Notes: a model not told the origin generated them from the letters alone. Positions 40,639 to 50,640 are shown, counted from the first letter of the stretch. The stretch: DNA of 64,000 bases from Citrobacter sp. Awk 4 (GCF_028069725.1 NZ_JANEWG010000008.1:57058-121057); one strand, 5' to 3'. A program made the numbers and translations.

Positions 40639-40984
40639 AAAATCGTAATCAAGCAACCTAACAGAAAAATACAGCAAAAAGGGGTATCTGAAAGCATGAT
40701 CATATAGATATCTTTTTTAATTTTGTGTTTAGTCAAACATCCAACTAACGCACTAGGGGAACGTTGTTAACCTGATGACGGCCAGTCGACTTAGAGAAGG
40801 CGAGTACATCCCGCCTTGATGATAAAATGGCGTTACCTCTTGTGCAACTCTGACCATGAAGGGATTGAGGAATGAATGCTTTTTTGCATGATTGTCTACA
40901 GCAAAAAAACGTCAAATTTGAATGTTTGGAGTTTGTTTATCTCACCTAAAGCACATAAACCCAGATTTGGGAGAGCAAACTGAA
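40639..40984. other. Intergenic region int-hsdR
   Basis: 346 bases. AT-rich, with a small stem AAGGCG ... CGCCTT at about 40797-40817. No excisionase gene is seen. The only coding candidate is a 35-codon ORF at 40876-40983 that ends one base before the hsdR start. Confidence 0.5.
40876..40983 (+). CDS. Possible 35-residue leader ORF in front of hsdR
   Basis: ATG 40876 with GAGG five bases upstream. The stop TGA (40981-40983) and the hsdR ATG (40985) are separated by one base (TGAAATG), the geometry of translational coupling. No similarity recognised. It may be a leader that meters HsdR synthesis, or chance. Confidence 0.3.
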   Translation: MLFCMIVYSKKTSNLNVWSLFISPKAHKPRFGRAN

Positions 40985-43390
40985 ATGGATAAACATCAGC
41001 TCAGCGAGCGTGATATCTGCACGAAATTCATTACTCCAGCTATTCAACAGTCTGGATGGCAGCAGCATCAATTCCGTGAGGAGGTAATCCTTACTGATGG
41101 GCGAGTTATGGTTCGTGGAAAAATGGCGTCTCGAATCGTAAATCCTCAAGTTAGGGGGGGGCCTAAACGCGCCGATTATGTGCTCTATGCAAAGCCTAAT
41201 GTTCCGATTGCAGTGGTAGAAGCAAAACAGGCAAAGTTTTCTGTTGGTCACGGAATGCAACAAGCTTTAGTTTATGCTGAGATGTTAGATGCCCCCTTTG
41301 CTATTAGTAGCAATGGTGCTGGATTCCTTCTTCACGATCGTACAGGACTTTCTCAGCCTGTCGAACGAAACCTTCAACTTAACCAATTTCCTACCTTAGC
41401 TGATTTATGGCCGTTGTATCAGCAATGGAAGGGATTAGTGGCGCCTGAAGTTGTCAAACTGATTGAACAACCGTTTTATACTGATGGTAGTGGACGAGAA
41501 CCTCGTTACTATCAGCGAGTAGCTATTAACCGTTCCATTGAAGCCATAGCAACGGGGAAAGATCGAGTGTTGCTGGTCATGGCTACCGGCACTGGGAAAA
41601 CTTACACTGCGTTTCAGATTATCTGGCGTTTGTGGAAGGTAAAATCCAAAAAACGCATTCTATTCTTGGCCGACCGCAACATCTTAGTCGATCAAACTAT
41701 GCAGCAAGATTTTGCCCCTTTCGGTGAAGCCATGCACAAAGTCACCAACCGTGAAGTGAAAAAGAACTACGAAATATACCTCGCCCTTTATCAAGCAGTG
41801 ACGGGGAAAGAGGAGTGGAAACAAATATATCGGCAATTCCCAGCGGATTTCTTTGACTTGGTGGTTATTGATGAATGCCATCGAGGAAGTGCAGCAGAAG
41901 ACTCCGCATGGCGCGATATTCTCGAATATTTTAATAGTGCCACCCATCTTGGTCTGACAGCTACTCCGAAGGAGACAAAAGAAATAAGTAATATCAACTA
42001 CTTCGGAGATCCAATTTATACCTATTCACTTAAACAGGGTATTGAAGACGGCTTTCTTGCCCCATATAAGGTAATCCGTATTGCAACAGATGTTGATGCT
42101 GTTGGTTACATACCGGAGAAGGGAAAAATCGATAAGCTTGGACAAGCGGTTGAGCAACGGCAATACAACACAAAAGACTTTGATCGCAATTTAGTTCTAG
42201 AGAATCGTACAATTCTAGTAGCCAAAAAGATATGGGAATATCTTCAGGCTACAGACCCGATGGCCAAAACCATTGTTTTTTGTGACGACCAAGATCACGC
42301 CGAAAGGATGCGCCAAGAATTAGTAAGACTTATCCCTGCTGCAGCGAACAATCGCCGTTACGTTATGCGCATTACCGGAGACGATAACGAAGGAAAAGCA
42401 CAGCTCTCGTACTTCATCGACAATGATGAACCTTACCCAGTTATTGCCACTACTTCAAAGTTGCTGACTACTGGTGTGGATGCTAAAACCTGTAAGCTAA
42501 TTGTTTTGGATCAAAACATTAACTCGATGACAGAGTTCAAACAGATCATTGGTCGTGGCACTCGCTTGCGTGAAGACTACCAAAAATTGTACTTCACCAT
42601 CATGGATTTTAAAGGTGCAACACGACTGTTTGCTGATCCAGATTTTGATGGCGAACCTGTAATTATCTACGAACCCCGTCCAGATGAGCCCGTGTTACCA
42701 CCAGATGTCATTTCACCTCTAGACGAACCTGAAACACCTCCCTATGATCTTGGCTACAGAGATGGTAAGACGGCTAGTAGTAGTTTTGCCCAAGTTAGGT
42801 ATGTAATTGATGATGTCGATGTCCATTTAGCAGTAGAACGTTCACAGTATCTCGACGTTGACGGTAAGCTCATTACTGAAGACTTCCGTATGCTACTAAA
42901 AAAGGACATAAAGAAAGCTCTGCAAGAGGAATTCAGTGACCTGCACGATTTTCTGCGCCGCTGGAGTAAGGCAGAGCGTAAAGAAGCTGTGATAGAGGAA
43001 TTATCCAAACGTGGCGTTCCGTTGGAAATACTGCAACAGTCTGTCGCTAATGGCAGCGAATTAGATGTTTTTGATTTAGTTGCTTACGTCGCTTTCGACC
43101 AAAAGCCGATAACACGTCGTGAACGAGCGAACAACGTGAAAAAACGCGACGTTTTCGGTAAGTACGGCGAACAGGCTAAGGCTGTGCTTGAGGCATTACT
43201 TGAAAAATTTGCAGATCATGGCGTGCAAGATATAGAAGATGCCAAAGTGCTGGAGTTGCCCCCTTTTGACCAATTTGGTAGCAAAACTCAAATCCGTCGG
43301 GGCATTTTTGGTAGCCTAGAGCAGTACGTTCAAGCAGTACAAGAGCTGGAACAAGCACTCTACGATATCTCCGAACAAAAACAGGCTTGA
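40985..43390 (+). CDS. hsdR: Type I restriction enzyme, R subunit
   Basis: 801 residues from ATG 40985 (MDKHQLSERD). N-terminal PD-(D/E)xK nuclease (ADYVLY ... VVEAKQ, about residues 60-85), then SF2 translocase: Walker A ATGTGKT (about 208), DECH box VVIDECHRGS (about 295), motif III TATP and a C-terminal helicase domain ending with GRGTRLRED. Of the shorter EcoAI/EcoEI-like type. Translocates DNA past the HsdMS complex and cuts unmethylated DNA. First gene of hsdRMS-ptuAB. Confidence 0.94.
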   Translation: MDKHQLSERDICTKFITPAIQQSGWQQHQFREEVILTDGRVMVRGKMASRIVNPQVRGGPKRADYVLYAKPNVPIAVVEAKQAKFSVGHGMQQALVYAEMLDAPFAISSNGAGFLLHDRTGLSQPVERNLQLNQFPTLADLWPLYQQWKGLVAPEVVKLIEQPFYTDGSGREPRYYQRVAINRSIEAIATGKDRVLLVMATGTGKTYTAFQIIWRLWKVKSKKRILFLADRNILVDQTMQQDFAPFGEAMHKVTNREVKKNYEIYLALYQAVTGKEEWKQIYRQFPADFFDLVVIDECHRGSAAEDSAWRDILEYFNSATHLGLTATPKETKEISNINYFGDPIYTYSLKQGIEDGFLAPYKVIRIATDVDAVGYIPEKGKIDKLGQAVEQRQYNTKDFDRNLVLENRTILVAKKIWEYLQATDPMAKTIVFCDDQDHAERMRQELVRLIPAAANNRRYVMRITGDDNEGKAQLSYFIDNDEPYPVIATTSKLLTTGVDAKTCKLIVLDQNINSMTEFKQIIGRGTRLREDYQKLYFTIMDFKGATRLFADPDFDGEPVIIYEPRPDEPVLPPDVISPLDEPETPPYDLGYRDGKTASSSFAQVRYVIDDVDVHLAVERSQYLDVDGKLITEDFRMLLKKDIKKALQEEFSDLHDFLRRWSKAERKEAVIEELSKRGVPLEILQQSVANGSELDVFDLVAYVAFDQKPITRRERANNVKKRDVFGKYGEQAKAVLEALLEKFADHGVQDIEDAKVLELPPFDQFGSKTQIRRGIFGSLEQYVQAVQELEQALYDISEQKQA

Positions 43391-43421
43391 TTAAGCAAGT
43401 CATCAATAAGCGAATAGTAAG

Positions 43422-45200
43422 ATGAATCTAAGTAGTACAATCAAATCCATTCAAGACATTATGCGCAAGGACGACGGTGTAGATGGCGATGCGCAGCGTC
43501 TTGGGCAACTCACATGGATGTTGTTCCTCAAGGTGTTCGATCAGCGTGAGGAGGAGTGGGCGGATGATGATCCTGCTTATAAGTCACCTCTACCTGCGGA
43601 GTACCGCTGGCGTAACTGGGCTGCTTATGTAGGCGGTGCCGATGGGAAAAAGAAACCGCAAATTGTTGGTAGCGAATTGATTAGCTTCGTCAACAACGAG
43701 CTTTTCCCGGCCCTTAAAAACATTGATGCTAATAAAAGTCCTCAGCATAAAGTAATCCGCAGTGTTTTTGAGGATGCTAATAACTACATGAAATCCGGCC
43801 CACAGATGCTGGCCGTGATCGAGAAGCTCGAAGACGCCATAAACTTCCATGACTTTAAAACCCGCGCCAATATTGGGGATGTTTATGAACAATTACTCAA
43901 TGATTTACGTGGTGCAGGTAATGCAGGAGAATTCTACACTCCACGAGCCATAACAGCCTTTATGGTTGATCGGGTAGCTCCTCGCTTGGACAAGCGTGAA
44001 ATGGTAATGGACCCAGCATGTGGTACTGGTGGTTTCTTAACCGCAGCCATAGACCACTTCCGAAACCAGCTAACTACTCGATCAAGTAGTGAGGATAAGC
44101 GTGCCATCGAAGAGTTAATTCGGGGTATTGAAAAAAAACAACTGCCACACCTCCTTTGCACTACTAATATGTTGTTGCATGGTATTGATGTACCTAGTCA
44201 AATTGAGCATAAAAATACGTTAGGTATTGGTTGGAACGATTGGAGCGCCAGTCAGAAGGTTGATTGTATAATTACCAATCCGCCTTTTGGTGGCTATGAA
44301 GATGACGGTGTGGGTAGTGACTACCCCACGGACCTCAAAACCCGTGAGACCGCCGATATGTTCATGGCGCTGATTATTAAAAAGTTACTTAAGGAAAATG
44401 GTCGCGCTGCTGTAGTTCTTCCTGATGGTTTTTTGTTTGGTGACGGCATTAAAGGCACACTAAAAAAAATGCTGTTGCGTGACTGCAAACTACATACCAT
44501 TGTCCGTTTGCCCAAAGGGGTGTTTGCACCTTATACCACTATCAAAACCAACTTACTTTTCTTTACCAAGGGCGTTACAGTTGCTGATGGTAGCGAGCAC
44601 TTTCATACCGATACTATCTGGTTTTACGAACACCCGTACCCACCGGGGTACAAAAGTTACAGTAAAACCAAGCCAATTCGTTTAGAAGAATTTAAACCTG
44701 AACAAGAATGGTGGGGAAGCGAAGATAACGATTTTGCTGACCGAGTCGAAAACGAATTCGCTTGGAAAATAGATTTCAAGAGTAAGCGTGAGCAAGCAGA
44801 AGCAGCCGCAAAACCTCACTGGCAGCATGCCGAAGAACTGGGTAATCAGGCCAGTAGGTTGGATAACCGTATCCGCGATCTGCGGGAATCCATTAAAGGA
44901 ATCAACGATAAGGCTCAGCGACAAATTGTTGAGGACGATATTGAAATTTTGCGCAACGAAAGCGAGGGCCTCCGCTTAAAAGCACGTGATGCCCAAGCGA
45001 GTGGTGATCGCCTCTATTGGCCAATTTTTAATCTTGATCTGAAAAATCCCAATGCTCCAGAGGAGGAAAACCTTGACCCTGACGAACTTTTGATTAAGTA
45101 CAAAAAGCTGTTAGGCGAAATTGAAGAAACAGAAAATCAGCTTAAGAGTGAGCTAGCAGCAGCACTTGCTCACCACTTTTCTGATGAGAATGCCAAATGA
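43422..45200 (+). CDS. hsdM: Type I restriction enzyme, M subunit
   Basis: 592-residue N6-adenine methyltransferase. N-terminal helical HsdM domain, AdoMet motif DPACGTGGFL (residues 197-206), catalytic NPPF (286-289) and a C-terminal coiled coil that contacts HsdS. The stop overlaps the hsdS start by 4 bases (ATGA). Protects the island host and directs modification at the sequence set by HsdS. Confidence 0.95.
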   Translation: MNLSSTIKSIQDIMRKDDGVDGDAQRLGQLTWMLFLKVFDQREEEWADDDPAYKSPLPAEYRWRNWAAYVGGADGKKKPQIVGSELISFVNNELFPALKNIDANKSPQHKVIRSVFEDANNYMKSGPQMLAVIEKLEDAINFHDFKTRANIGDVYEQLLNDLRGAGNAGEFYTPRAITAFMVDRVAPRLDKREMVMDPACGTGGFLTAAIDHFRNQLTTRSSSEDKRAIEELIRGIEKKQLPHLLCTTNMLLHGIDVPSQIEHKNTLGIGWNDWSASQKVDCIITNPPFGGYEDDGVGSDYPTDLKTRETADMFMALIIKKLLKENGRAAVVLPDGFLFGDGIKGTLKKMLLRDCKLHTIVRLPKGVFAPYTTIKTNLLFFTKGVTVADGSEHFHTDTIWFYEHPYPPGYKSYSKTKPIRLEEFKPEQEWWGSEDNDFADRVENEFAWKIDFKSKREQAEAAAKPHWQHAEELGNQASRLDNRIRDLRESIKGINDKAQRQIVEDDIEILRNESEGLRLKARDAQASGDRLYWPIFNLDLKNPNAPEEENLDPDELLIKYKKLLGEIEETENQLKSELAAALAHHFSDENAK

Positions 45201-47185
45201 ATGCACAACAGTTTTTGGCTGAGTTTGGTCATATCGCTAATGCGCCAGAGGGCGTGGCACGATTGAGAGAGTTGATTTATCAATTTGCCGTAACTGGTAG
45301 ACTGATTCCTCAGACAGAGAAAGATGGTAACGCAGATGTTGTTCTTGAAAATGTTGCTCGTATCCGCCAGCAGCGTATCAGCGAAAAGAAATATAAGCGC
45401 ACTCTAAAATTGGAATCAGCTCCCCTTGTTCCTCCAACTATTCAGATTCCATCTAATTGGCGCTGGAGTAGATTGCTTGATCTTGGTGAAATCAACCCTC
45501 GTAATCAAGCTGAAGCCGCTTCTATGGCGACATTCGTTCCCATGGCGGGCGTGTCTGAAACACACTCGAAGAGAATTGTTGGGGAAGTAAAGCCTTGGTC
45601 TGAAATCAACAAAGGCTATACCCATTTCGCCAATGGCGACGTCTTACTCGCCAAAATCACGCCATGTTTTGAAAACGGTAAATCAGCTGTTGTTAGTGGC
45701 CTTAAATATGGGTTAGGTGCAGGTTCGACTGAATTCCATGTTTTTCGCCCAATTAGTGAATGTATAAATCCAAGTTACGTGTACCTGTTCATACGTTCGC
45801 CATTGTTTCGGGCAAAGGGCGAGGCCAGCATGACTGGTACCGCAGGGCAAAAACGCTTACCAACAGATTACTTCGCACTTTGCGCCATGCCATTGCCACC
45901 AACGACTGAACAAGCCCGCATTGTCGCCAAAGTCGATGAACTAATGGCCTTATGTGACAAGCTGGAAGCACAACAGCGAACTCGCCGTACTCTGCAAAAT
46001 GCTCTTCGGCAGTCCACATTGCGAGCTGTTACCAGCGCGACTAGTCCACACGAACTACAAACCGCTTGGTCGCGCCTGGACAAAAACTTCGCGCGGATGT
46101 TTCATATGCCGGAGGATATCGTTGCATTTAAGGGGTTGATTCTCGACTTGGCTGTTTCCGGTGAATTGTTGAACATTGATCATAATAATGTTTCAACCGG
46201 TGCCGATTTGCTTGAAAGCATTGCGGCTAAACGTACCGAGTGGGCGAACTTGTCGGATGGGCAAGAGCAAAAAGAAGCTTTGGCAATGCTGAAAAAGTTG
46301 CGTATCCAGCGGATCTCCATACCTGAAGATGTCATACCGAAGCATTGGGAATGGGCATCCTTACTGCAGGTATCGCAGGCAGTGGTTGATTGCCACAACA
46401 AAACGGCACCATATGTCAGTGACGGCATTCACCTCATTCGCACAACTGACATACGCAATGGCATCATGGATCTGACCAAGACAAGAAAGATTTCTGTGGA
46501 AACCTATAATTACTGGTCAAGGCGGATGCCGCCCAAGAGTGGTGACATTTTTTTAACTCGAGAAGCTCCTATGGGAGAAGCCGCCATTGTGCCAGAAGGA
46601 GAGAAGGTTTGCCTCGGACAGCGTTCGATGCTAGTTCGCCTATATCATGATTTATTCAACAATCGTTTTCTGCTTTATGTCATGCAAAGCCCTAGTTTTC
46701 AATCTCGGATGATCGAATCAGCTATAGGCATGACCGTTAAGCATCTTCGGGTTGGAGGTGTTGAAGATTTGGTTGTCCCTGTTCCACCAAAGTCTGAACA
46801 AGACCGGATTGTTTCCATTATTGATGATTTTTTCCGTATATGTGACCGTTACGCGGATCAGCTTTCTCAGAAGCAATGCATAGCAGCCAATCTTGCTACA
46901 AGCGTTGTTTCCACCCTTACCGGCATTGCCGTCGAACAAGAAGAGGAACCTTTGAAAGCTCCAATAACTGAACTTTTAGCTCCTATACGCTTGAATACAA
47001 CACCTGACGTCAAATCCCTGGCACCACTGGCCACCATACTTGCCCGCCACAATGGTGAGATGAGTGCAAAGGATTTATGGCAGCGTTTTGGAAGTGAAAT
47101 CGATGTTTTCTATGCACAATTGAAATCTGAAGTAGCTCAAGGCTGGTTACAAGAGCCCAAGCCTGCTGAAATGTTGGAAAAATAG
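45197..47185 (+). CDS. hsdS: Type I restriction enzyme, S subunit, long form
   Basis: 662 residues, longer than the typical 400-590. Two target-recognition domains (about 85-230 and 385-535), each followed by a conserved helical spacer (PPTTEQARIVAKVDELMALCDKLE; PPKSEQDRIVSIIDDFFRICDRY). An extra C-terminal segment (about 590-662, LATILARHNGEMSAKDLWQRF) looks like a small winged-helix-type domain. The recognised DNA sequence cannot be read from this. Fifteen bases precede the ATPase gene. Confidence 0.93.
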   Translation: MNAQQFLAEFGHIANAPEGVARLRELIYQFAVTGRLIPQTEKDGNADVVLENVARIRQQRISEKKYKRTLKLESAPLVPPTIQIPSNWRWSRLLDLGEINPRNQAEAASMATFVPMAGVSETHSKRIVGEVKPWSEINKGYTHFANGDVLLAKITPCFENGKSAVVSGLKYGLGAGSTEFHVFRPISECINPSYVYLFIRSPLFRAKGEASMTGTAGQKRLPTDYFALCAMPLPPTTEQARIVAKVDELMALCDKLEAQQRTRRTLQNALRQSTLRAVTSATSPHELQTAWSRLDKNFARMFHMPEDIVAFKGLILDLAVSGELLNIDHNNVSTGADLLESIAAKRTEWANLSDGQEQKEALAMLKKLRIQRISIPEDVIPKHWEWASLLQVSQAVVDCHNKTAPYVSDGIHLIRTTDIRNGIMDLTKTRKISVETYNYWSRRMPPKSGDIFLTREAPMGEAAIVPEGEKVCLGQRSMLVRLYHDLFNNRFLLYVMQSPSFQSRMIESAIGMTVKHLRVGGVEDLVVPVPPKSEQDRIVSIIDDFFRICDRYADQLSQKQCIAANLATSVVSTLTGIAVEQEEEPLKAPITELLAPIRLNTTPDVKSLAPLATILARHNGEMSAKDLWQRFGSEIDVFYAQLKSEVAQGWLQEPKPAEMLEK

Positions 47186-47199
47186 AAAAGGGAATTTGC

Positions 47200-49005
47200 A
47201 TGCAACTTCGATATATATCTATTCCACAGTTTCGCAACCTCCGCAATCTAGAAGTGAACTTTGCCTCAAAGTTAGACCCTATGGAGGGGGGAGCCTCTGA
47301 CGCCGAACTTAAACACATTCGCAGTCATGCTCTGATTGGTCAGAATGGCATGGGTAAGTCAAATTTTATCGAAGCGTTAATTACCTTGTTTCGCGACGTC
47401 GATCTTGATCGCGATGCTGGTTTTGATTACGCACTGGAATACGAAATTCGTGGCCAGGTTGTGCGCATCCACGCAGACACCGCTAAACAAAAACGCCCCT
47501 ATGTGTGGGTTAATGAAATAAGTGAATCCCAAGGCTATTTACTGAGAAACCGTGAACTATTGCCGTCACATATTTTTGCTTATTACTCCGGTCGTAATGA
47601 GCGCATAGAGCAATTGTTCCAAGAGCACCAGCGACGTTTTACATTGCGTCAGGAAATAACTACTGATGAAGTACTCTCCGAACGATTGCTGGAGAATTTT
47701 AGCGCCAGCGATGCTGACATTCGTGCACTGGAAGAAGCTAAACGTCGCCGAGATTTACGTTTAAAGCAAGCTGGAGATGATCGTCTGCGTCGCCTTTTCT
47801 ACTGTCGTGGTGGCCATAGCCAATTGGTACTGTTGGCATGCTTGCTATCTGATGATCCGATATTTCAAAAGGTATTGAAAAACCTGCATATCGAATCATT
47901 AGAATCAGCGATATTTGTTTTGAAAGAGCCTCACCGGCTGCGTGAAAAACGTCGTAATAGTAAATTCGATGAGACGGAACTTAATGAAGGAGATCCTCGC
48001 TTCTGGTATGCGCGCGGCAACGTAGTGAGTGAGTTCCTAGACAAACTCTGGCAAGTGGCTTGGGCTCCTATTGAACAAGAGGCTAGTAAGCAAATTGATT
48101 TTCGTGGTCGCACAGAAAAACAACGACAGTTGTATTTATTTGTGCCGAATAAAGAAAAACTCAAACAATTAGGAGAGTTGGTAGGCGGACCTGATAGCTT
48201 CTTCCGCTACGCTGAAGGAGCTTATATCGGTGATTTGATCGAAGAAGTACGTATAGTGGTCAAGAAAAGTGATGAACACGGCGGTAAGGTAAGTTTTACT
48301 AACCTTTCTGAGGGTGAGTTGCAAATGCTTACCGTATTGGGGCTAATGCGTATCACACGCGATGACCATTGTCTCTTTTTGTTGGATGAACCCGATACAC
48401 ACCTGAATCCCCTCTGGAAATTACGGTACTTCGAGGACATTGAGAGTGTATTAAGTTCCGAAAAGGGTTCTGTTGCACAAGGTGAATCGCAAATATTGAT
48501 CACCACTCACGACCCAATGATGATCGGTTCACTCAGAAAAGAACAGGTCCACATTATTCGTAATATTGATGGTAGAACTTTGGTCGAACAACCTGACGAG
48601 CATCCCCAAGGTATGGGAGTTTCTGGCTTACTAAAAAGCGAAATGTTTGGTTTACCTTCTACACTAGACCATCACACTTTAAATACTCTTCAACGTCGCA
48701 ACGATCTGCTAGCCAAGCGTAAACATGAAGGCTTGAATCAAAACGAGCAGCAAGAGCTGGACCATTTAGTAGTTCGCTTGGATGACTTAGGTTTTTCAAG
48801 AGAATATCGCGACCCAATGTATCAGCTTTTTATTGAGCAGATGTACAAGGTTAGGAGAAAGCCACTTGACGAGTTGCTTAGTGATGATGAACTTAAAGAA
48901 CAAAATGCCGTTGCTGAGAAAATCATGGAACAGTTAGTAAAGGCTCAACGAATGGATGACTTGTCATCACTTGCTCAAGAGCTGGCTGAAAGGTTGAAGA
49001 GGTAA
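47200..49005 (+). CDS. ptuA: PtuA-like AAA/ABC-type ATPase (Septu)
   Basis: 601-residue SMC/RecF-like ATPase. Walker A GQNGMGKS (47-54), ABC-signature-like LSEGELQML, Walker B LFLLDEPDTHLNP (Asp 396) and switch His in TTHDP (437). A helical insert interrupts the two halves, and the C-terminal about 120 residues are helical. The next gene, 2 bases away, is a PtuB-type HNH nuclease, which identifies the Septu pairing. Assignment rests on domain order and pairing; related OLD-type ATPases lack this HNH partner. Confidence 0.8.
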   Translation: MQLRYISIPQFRNLRNLEVNFASKLDPMEGGASDAELKHIRSHALIGQNGMGKSNFIEALITLFRDVDLDRDAGFDYALEYEIRGQVVRIHADTAKQKRPYVWVNEISESQGYLLRNRELLPSHIFAYYSGRNERIEQLFQEHQRRFTLRQEITTDEVLSERLLENFSASDADIRALEEAKRRRDLRLKQAGDDRLRRLFYCRGGHSQLVLLACLLSDDPIFQKVLKNLHIESLESAIFVLKEPHRLREKRRNSKFDETELNEGDPRFWYARGNVVSEFLDKLWQVAWAPIEQEASKQIDFRGRTEKQRQLYLFVPNKEKLKQLGELVGGPDSFFRYAEGAYIGDLIEEVRIVVKKSDEHGGKVSFTNLSEGELQMLTVLGLMRITRDDHCLFLLDEPDTHLNPLWKLRYFEDIESVLSSEKGSVAQGESQILITTHDPMMIGSLRKEQVHIIRNIDGRTLVEQPDEHPQGMGVSGLLKSEMFGLPSTLDHHTLNTLQRRNDLLAKRKHEGLNQNEQQELDHLVVRLDDLGFSREYRDPMYQLFIEQMYKVRRKPLDELLSDDELKEQNAVAEKIMEQLVKAQRMDDLSSLAQELAERLKR

Positions 49006-49007
49006 GC

Positions 49008-49823
49008 ATGCGCAAAGTAATTATTAAGGGTACACCACCAGCTGACTGGGTTGCCGAGGCTGATGCTATTACTGCGTCATTAAAAGCTGCCGCTGATGAA
49101 GCGGCTAGACAATTAATACTCGATAAATATGACGGCTTCTGGCGTGATGCTCGTATACGCGATTGGCTTATGGGCCAATTTGCTAACAAATGTTGGTATA
49201 CCGAAGCAGAGGAATCAATTTCACCGATTCACGTTGATCATTTCCGTCCAAAGGGTCGTGTAAAAAATCTAGATGGGAGTTATGAAGATGGTTATTGGTG
49301 GCTTACCTTTAACTGGAAAAATTACGTGATCGCTGGGCATTTGATAAATACCAAGAAAAGTGATCAATTTCCAATAATGGATGGGGAGCACCGCGCGCCA
49401 GTGCATTGCTTAGAAATGCAACTAAAACTGGAAGGAGCTGTGTTAATTGATCCATTAACGGATCAGACTCGGTTAATTTCATATGATCGAGATGATGATG
49501 GTTGTATTGCTGTATTAGCAGGCGGCATTGATGAATTTGAAAAATTCAAAGCAGAGAAAACAATCGAAATTCTTGGGCTGAATAGAATTGATCGGCTCAA
49601 CCAAAAACGCGGAAAAAAGTGGGATGAGTGCCTATCAGCTATTGAAGATTATCGGGGTGCTAAAGCACATGGAGCGCAAGCACTAGTTTGGATGATGAAA
49701 GAAATGTCGATTGCACGCTTAAAAGAAAAAGTTAGGTACGATCAGGAGTTCTCATCGGTTGCTGAAGCATGTATTCGTAAGCAAGCCCCAGAAGCAGTAA
49801 TAGCAGCAGTATTTGAACGCTAA
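49008..49823 (+). CDS. ptuB: PtuB-like HNH nuclease (Septu)
   Basis: 271 residues of the PtuB/TIGR02646-like HNH group: CWYTE (Cys 62), HVDHFRPKGR (His 75 to Arg 84) and FNWKNYVIAGHLINTKKSDQ (Asn 114, Lys 117), followed by LIDPLTD. The second Cys of the usual CxxC zinc knuckle is Thr here. In Septu, PtuA and PtuB form a complex that degrades DNA when phage infection lowers ATP. Last gene of the operon; AT-rich DNA follows. Confidence 0.8.
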   Translation: MRKVIIKGTPPADWVAEADAITASLKAAADEAARQLILDKYDGFWRDARIRDWLMGQFANKCWYTEAEESISPIHVDHFRPKGRVKNLDGSYEDGYWWLTFNWKNYVIAGHLINTKKSDQFPIMDGEHRAPVHCLEMQLKLEGAVLIDPLTDQTRLISYDRDDDGCIAVLAGGIDEFEKFKAEKTIEILGLNRIDRLNQKRGKKWDECLSAIEDYRGAKAHGAQALVWMMKEMSIARLKEKVRYDQEFSSVAEACIRKQAPEAVIAAVFER

Positions 49824-50640
49824 AGGTTCAGGGGTAAAGGTGTCTTGTCGCTTGAATCATAAGTTGAGTATGCAATTGCTTGATATAGTATCAAGCGGTT
49901 ATTTGCGATTAATAAAAATGCCTACAAAAATGTTATATAGTGAAATGCAAAATTAGCGTAGTTTCATAATTAAGCCTATACACATTACATAATTTTAGTA
50001 TCACCATGCGGTTCTAGAGCAAAGTGGAGTTCAATCGGTTGAGCACACTCGTGCAAAAAGTATTATAGGCAAGATAATCTGTGGCATACCTTGTTGAAAG
50101 CTTAACAAGTGAATTTCGAGTCTGTAAATTATTCTGACCTGGCCGCTAGATGTGAATCAGTAACCAGCACTTTTTGTGTATGAATTTTGACCTAATCAGG
50201 TAGTTACTGGTTATTACCGCATGTCAATCTCATTGTATCAGATTTTAGTCTCCTTCACTTTTGTAATCATTTCATTTCCTCGTACTTTCACCTTCGTAAA
50301 AGTAAGCCTCAGAACTACCAGCTTCAGTTGCTACAGCAATGTAATCAATGCACAGTTATGTATTAGTTTATAACTATTTTCAGAACTAAATCATTTTCGT
50401 GAGCAGCAGATATTCCCTTTCTGACAATGCGGAATGCGACAGGTTGTGTCGTTTTTTTGATGATGACTTCGCGCAGGAGCCAACTAATTAACTTATATTT
50501 CAAAGCATTAGATGGCTGTAGTTACCCCTACCATTTTTTCAATCCACCTTCCTTTGGTACGACATAACGTGTCGAACTAGTACGTCATAATCTCCCATAT
50601 CAATATCTGGTTATTTTGGGAGTTCAGGACTGTTCTCACC
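49824..50640. other. Non-coding AT-rich region between ptuB and the WYL gene
   Basis: 817 bases without a convincing ORF on either strand. It holds two identical-arm inverted repeats before the WYL gene (listed separately) and a weak TAACCAG/CTGGTTA pair around 50160-50215. No RNA gene recognised. Confidence 0.6.
50437..50574. promoter_or_regulatory. Two CGACA-N5-TGTCG inverted repeats, candidate WYL operators
   Basis: 50437-50451 and 50560-50574 share both 5-bp arms exactly, CGACA and TGTCG, with 5-base spacers (GGTTG and TAACG), and their starts are 123 bp apart. They end 190 and 67 bases before the WYL-domain regulator. Autoregulation through upstream inverted repeats is known for WYL regulators such as BrxR and CapW. 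The first is followed by seven T and could instead be a weak terminator. Confidence 0.55.

Noticed and set aside
47200..49823. Gabija (GajA/GajB) or OLD-type system
   Set aside because: No Toprim domain is seen after the ATPase domain and the partner is an HNH nuclease, not a UvrD-like helicase.
50437..50458. Intrinsic terminator (CGACA/TGTCG stem plus seven T)
   Set aside because: Only a 5-bp stem, and the same arms recur at 50560-50574 without a T-run, so an operator is the better reading.
49824..50640. Retron or CRISPR-type RNA region beside the PtuAB genes
   Set aside because: Retrons can carry PtuAB, but no reverse transcriptase, no a1/a2 repeat and no regularly spaced repeats are visible.
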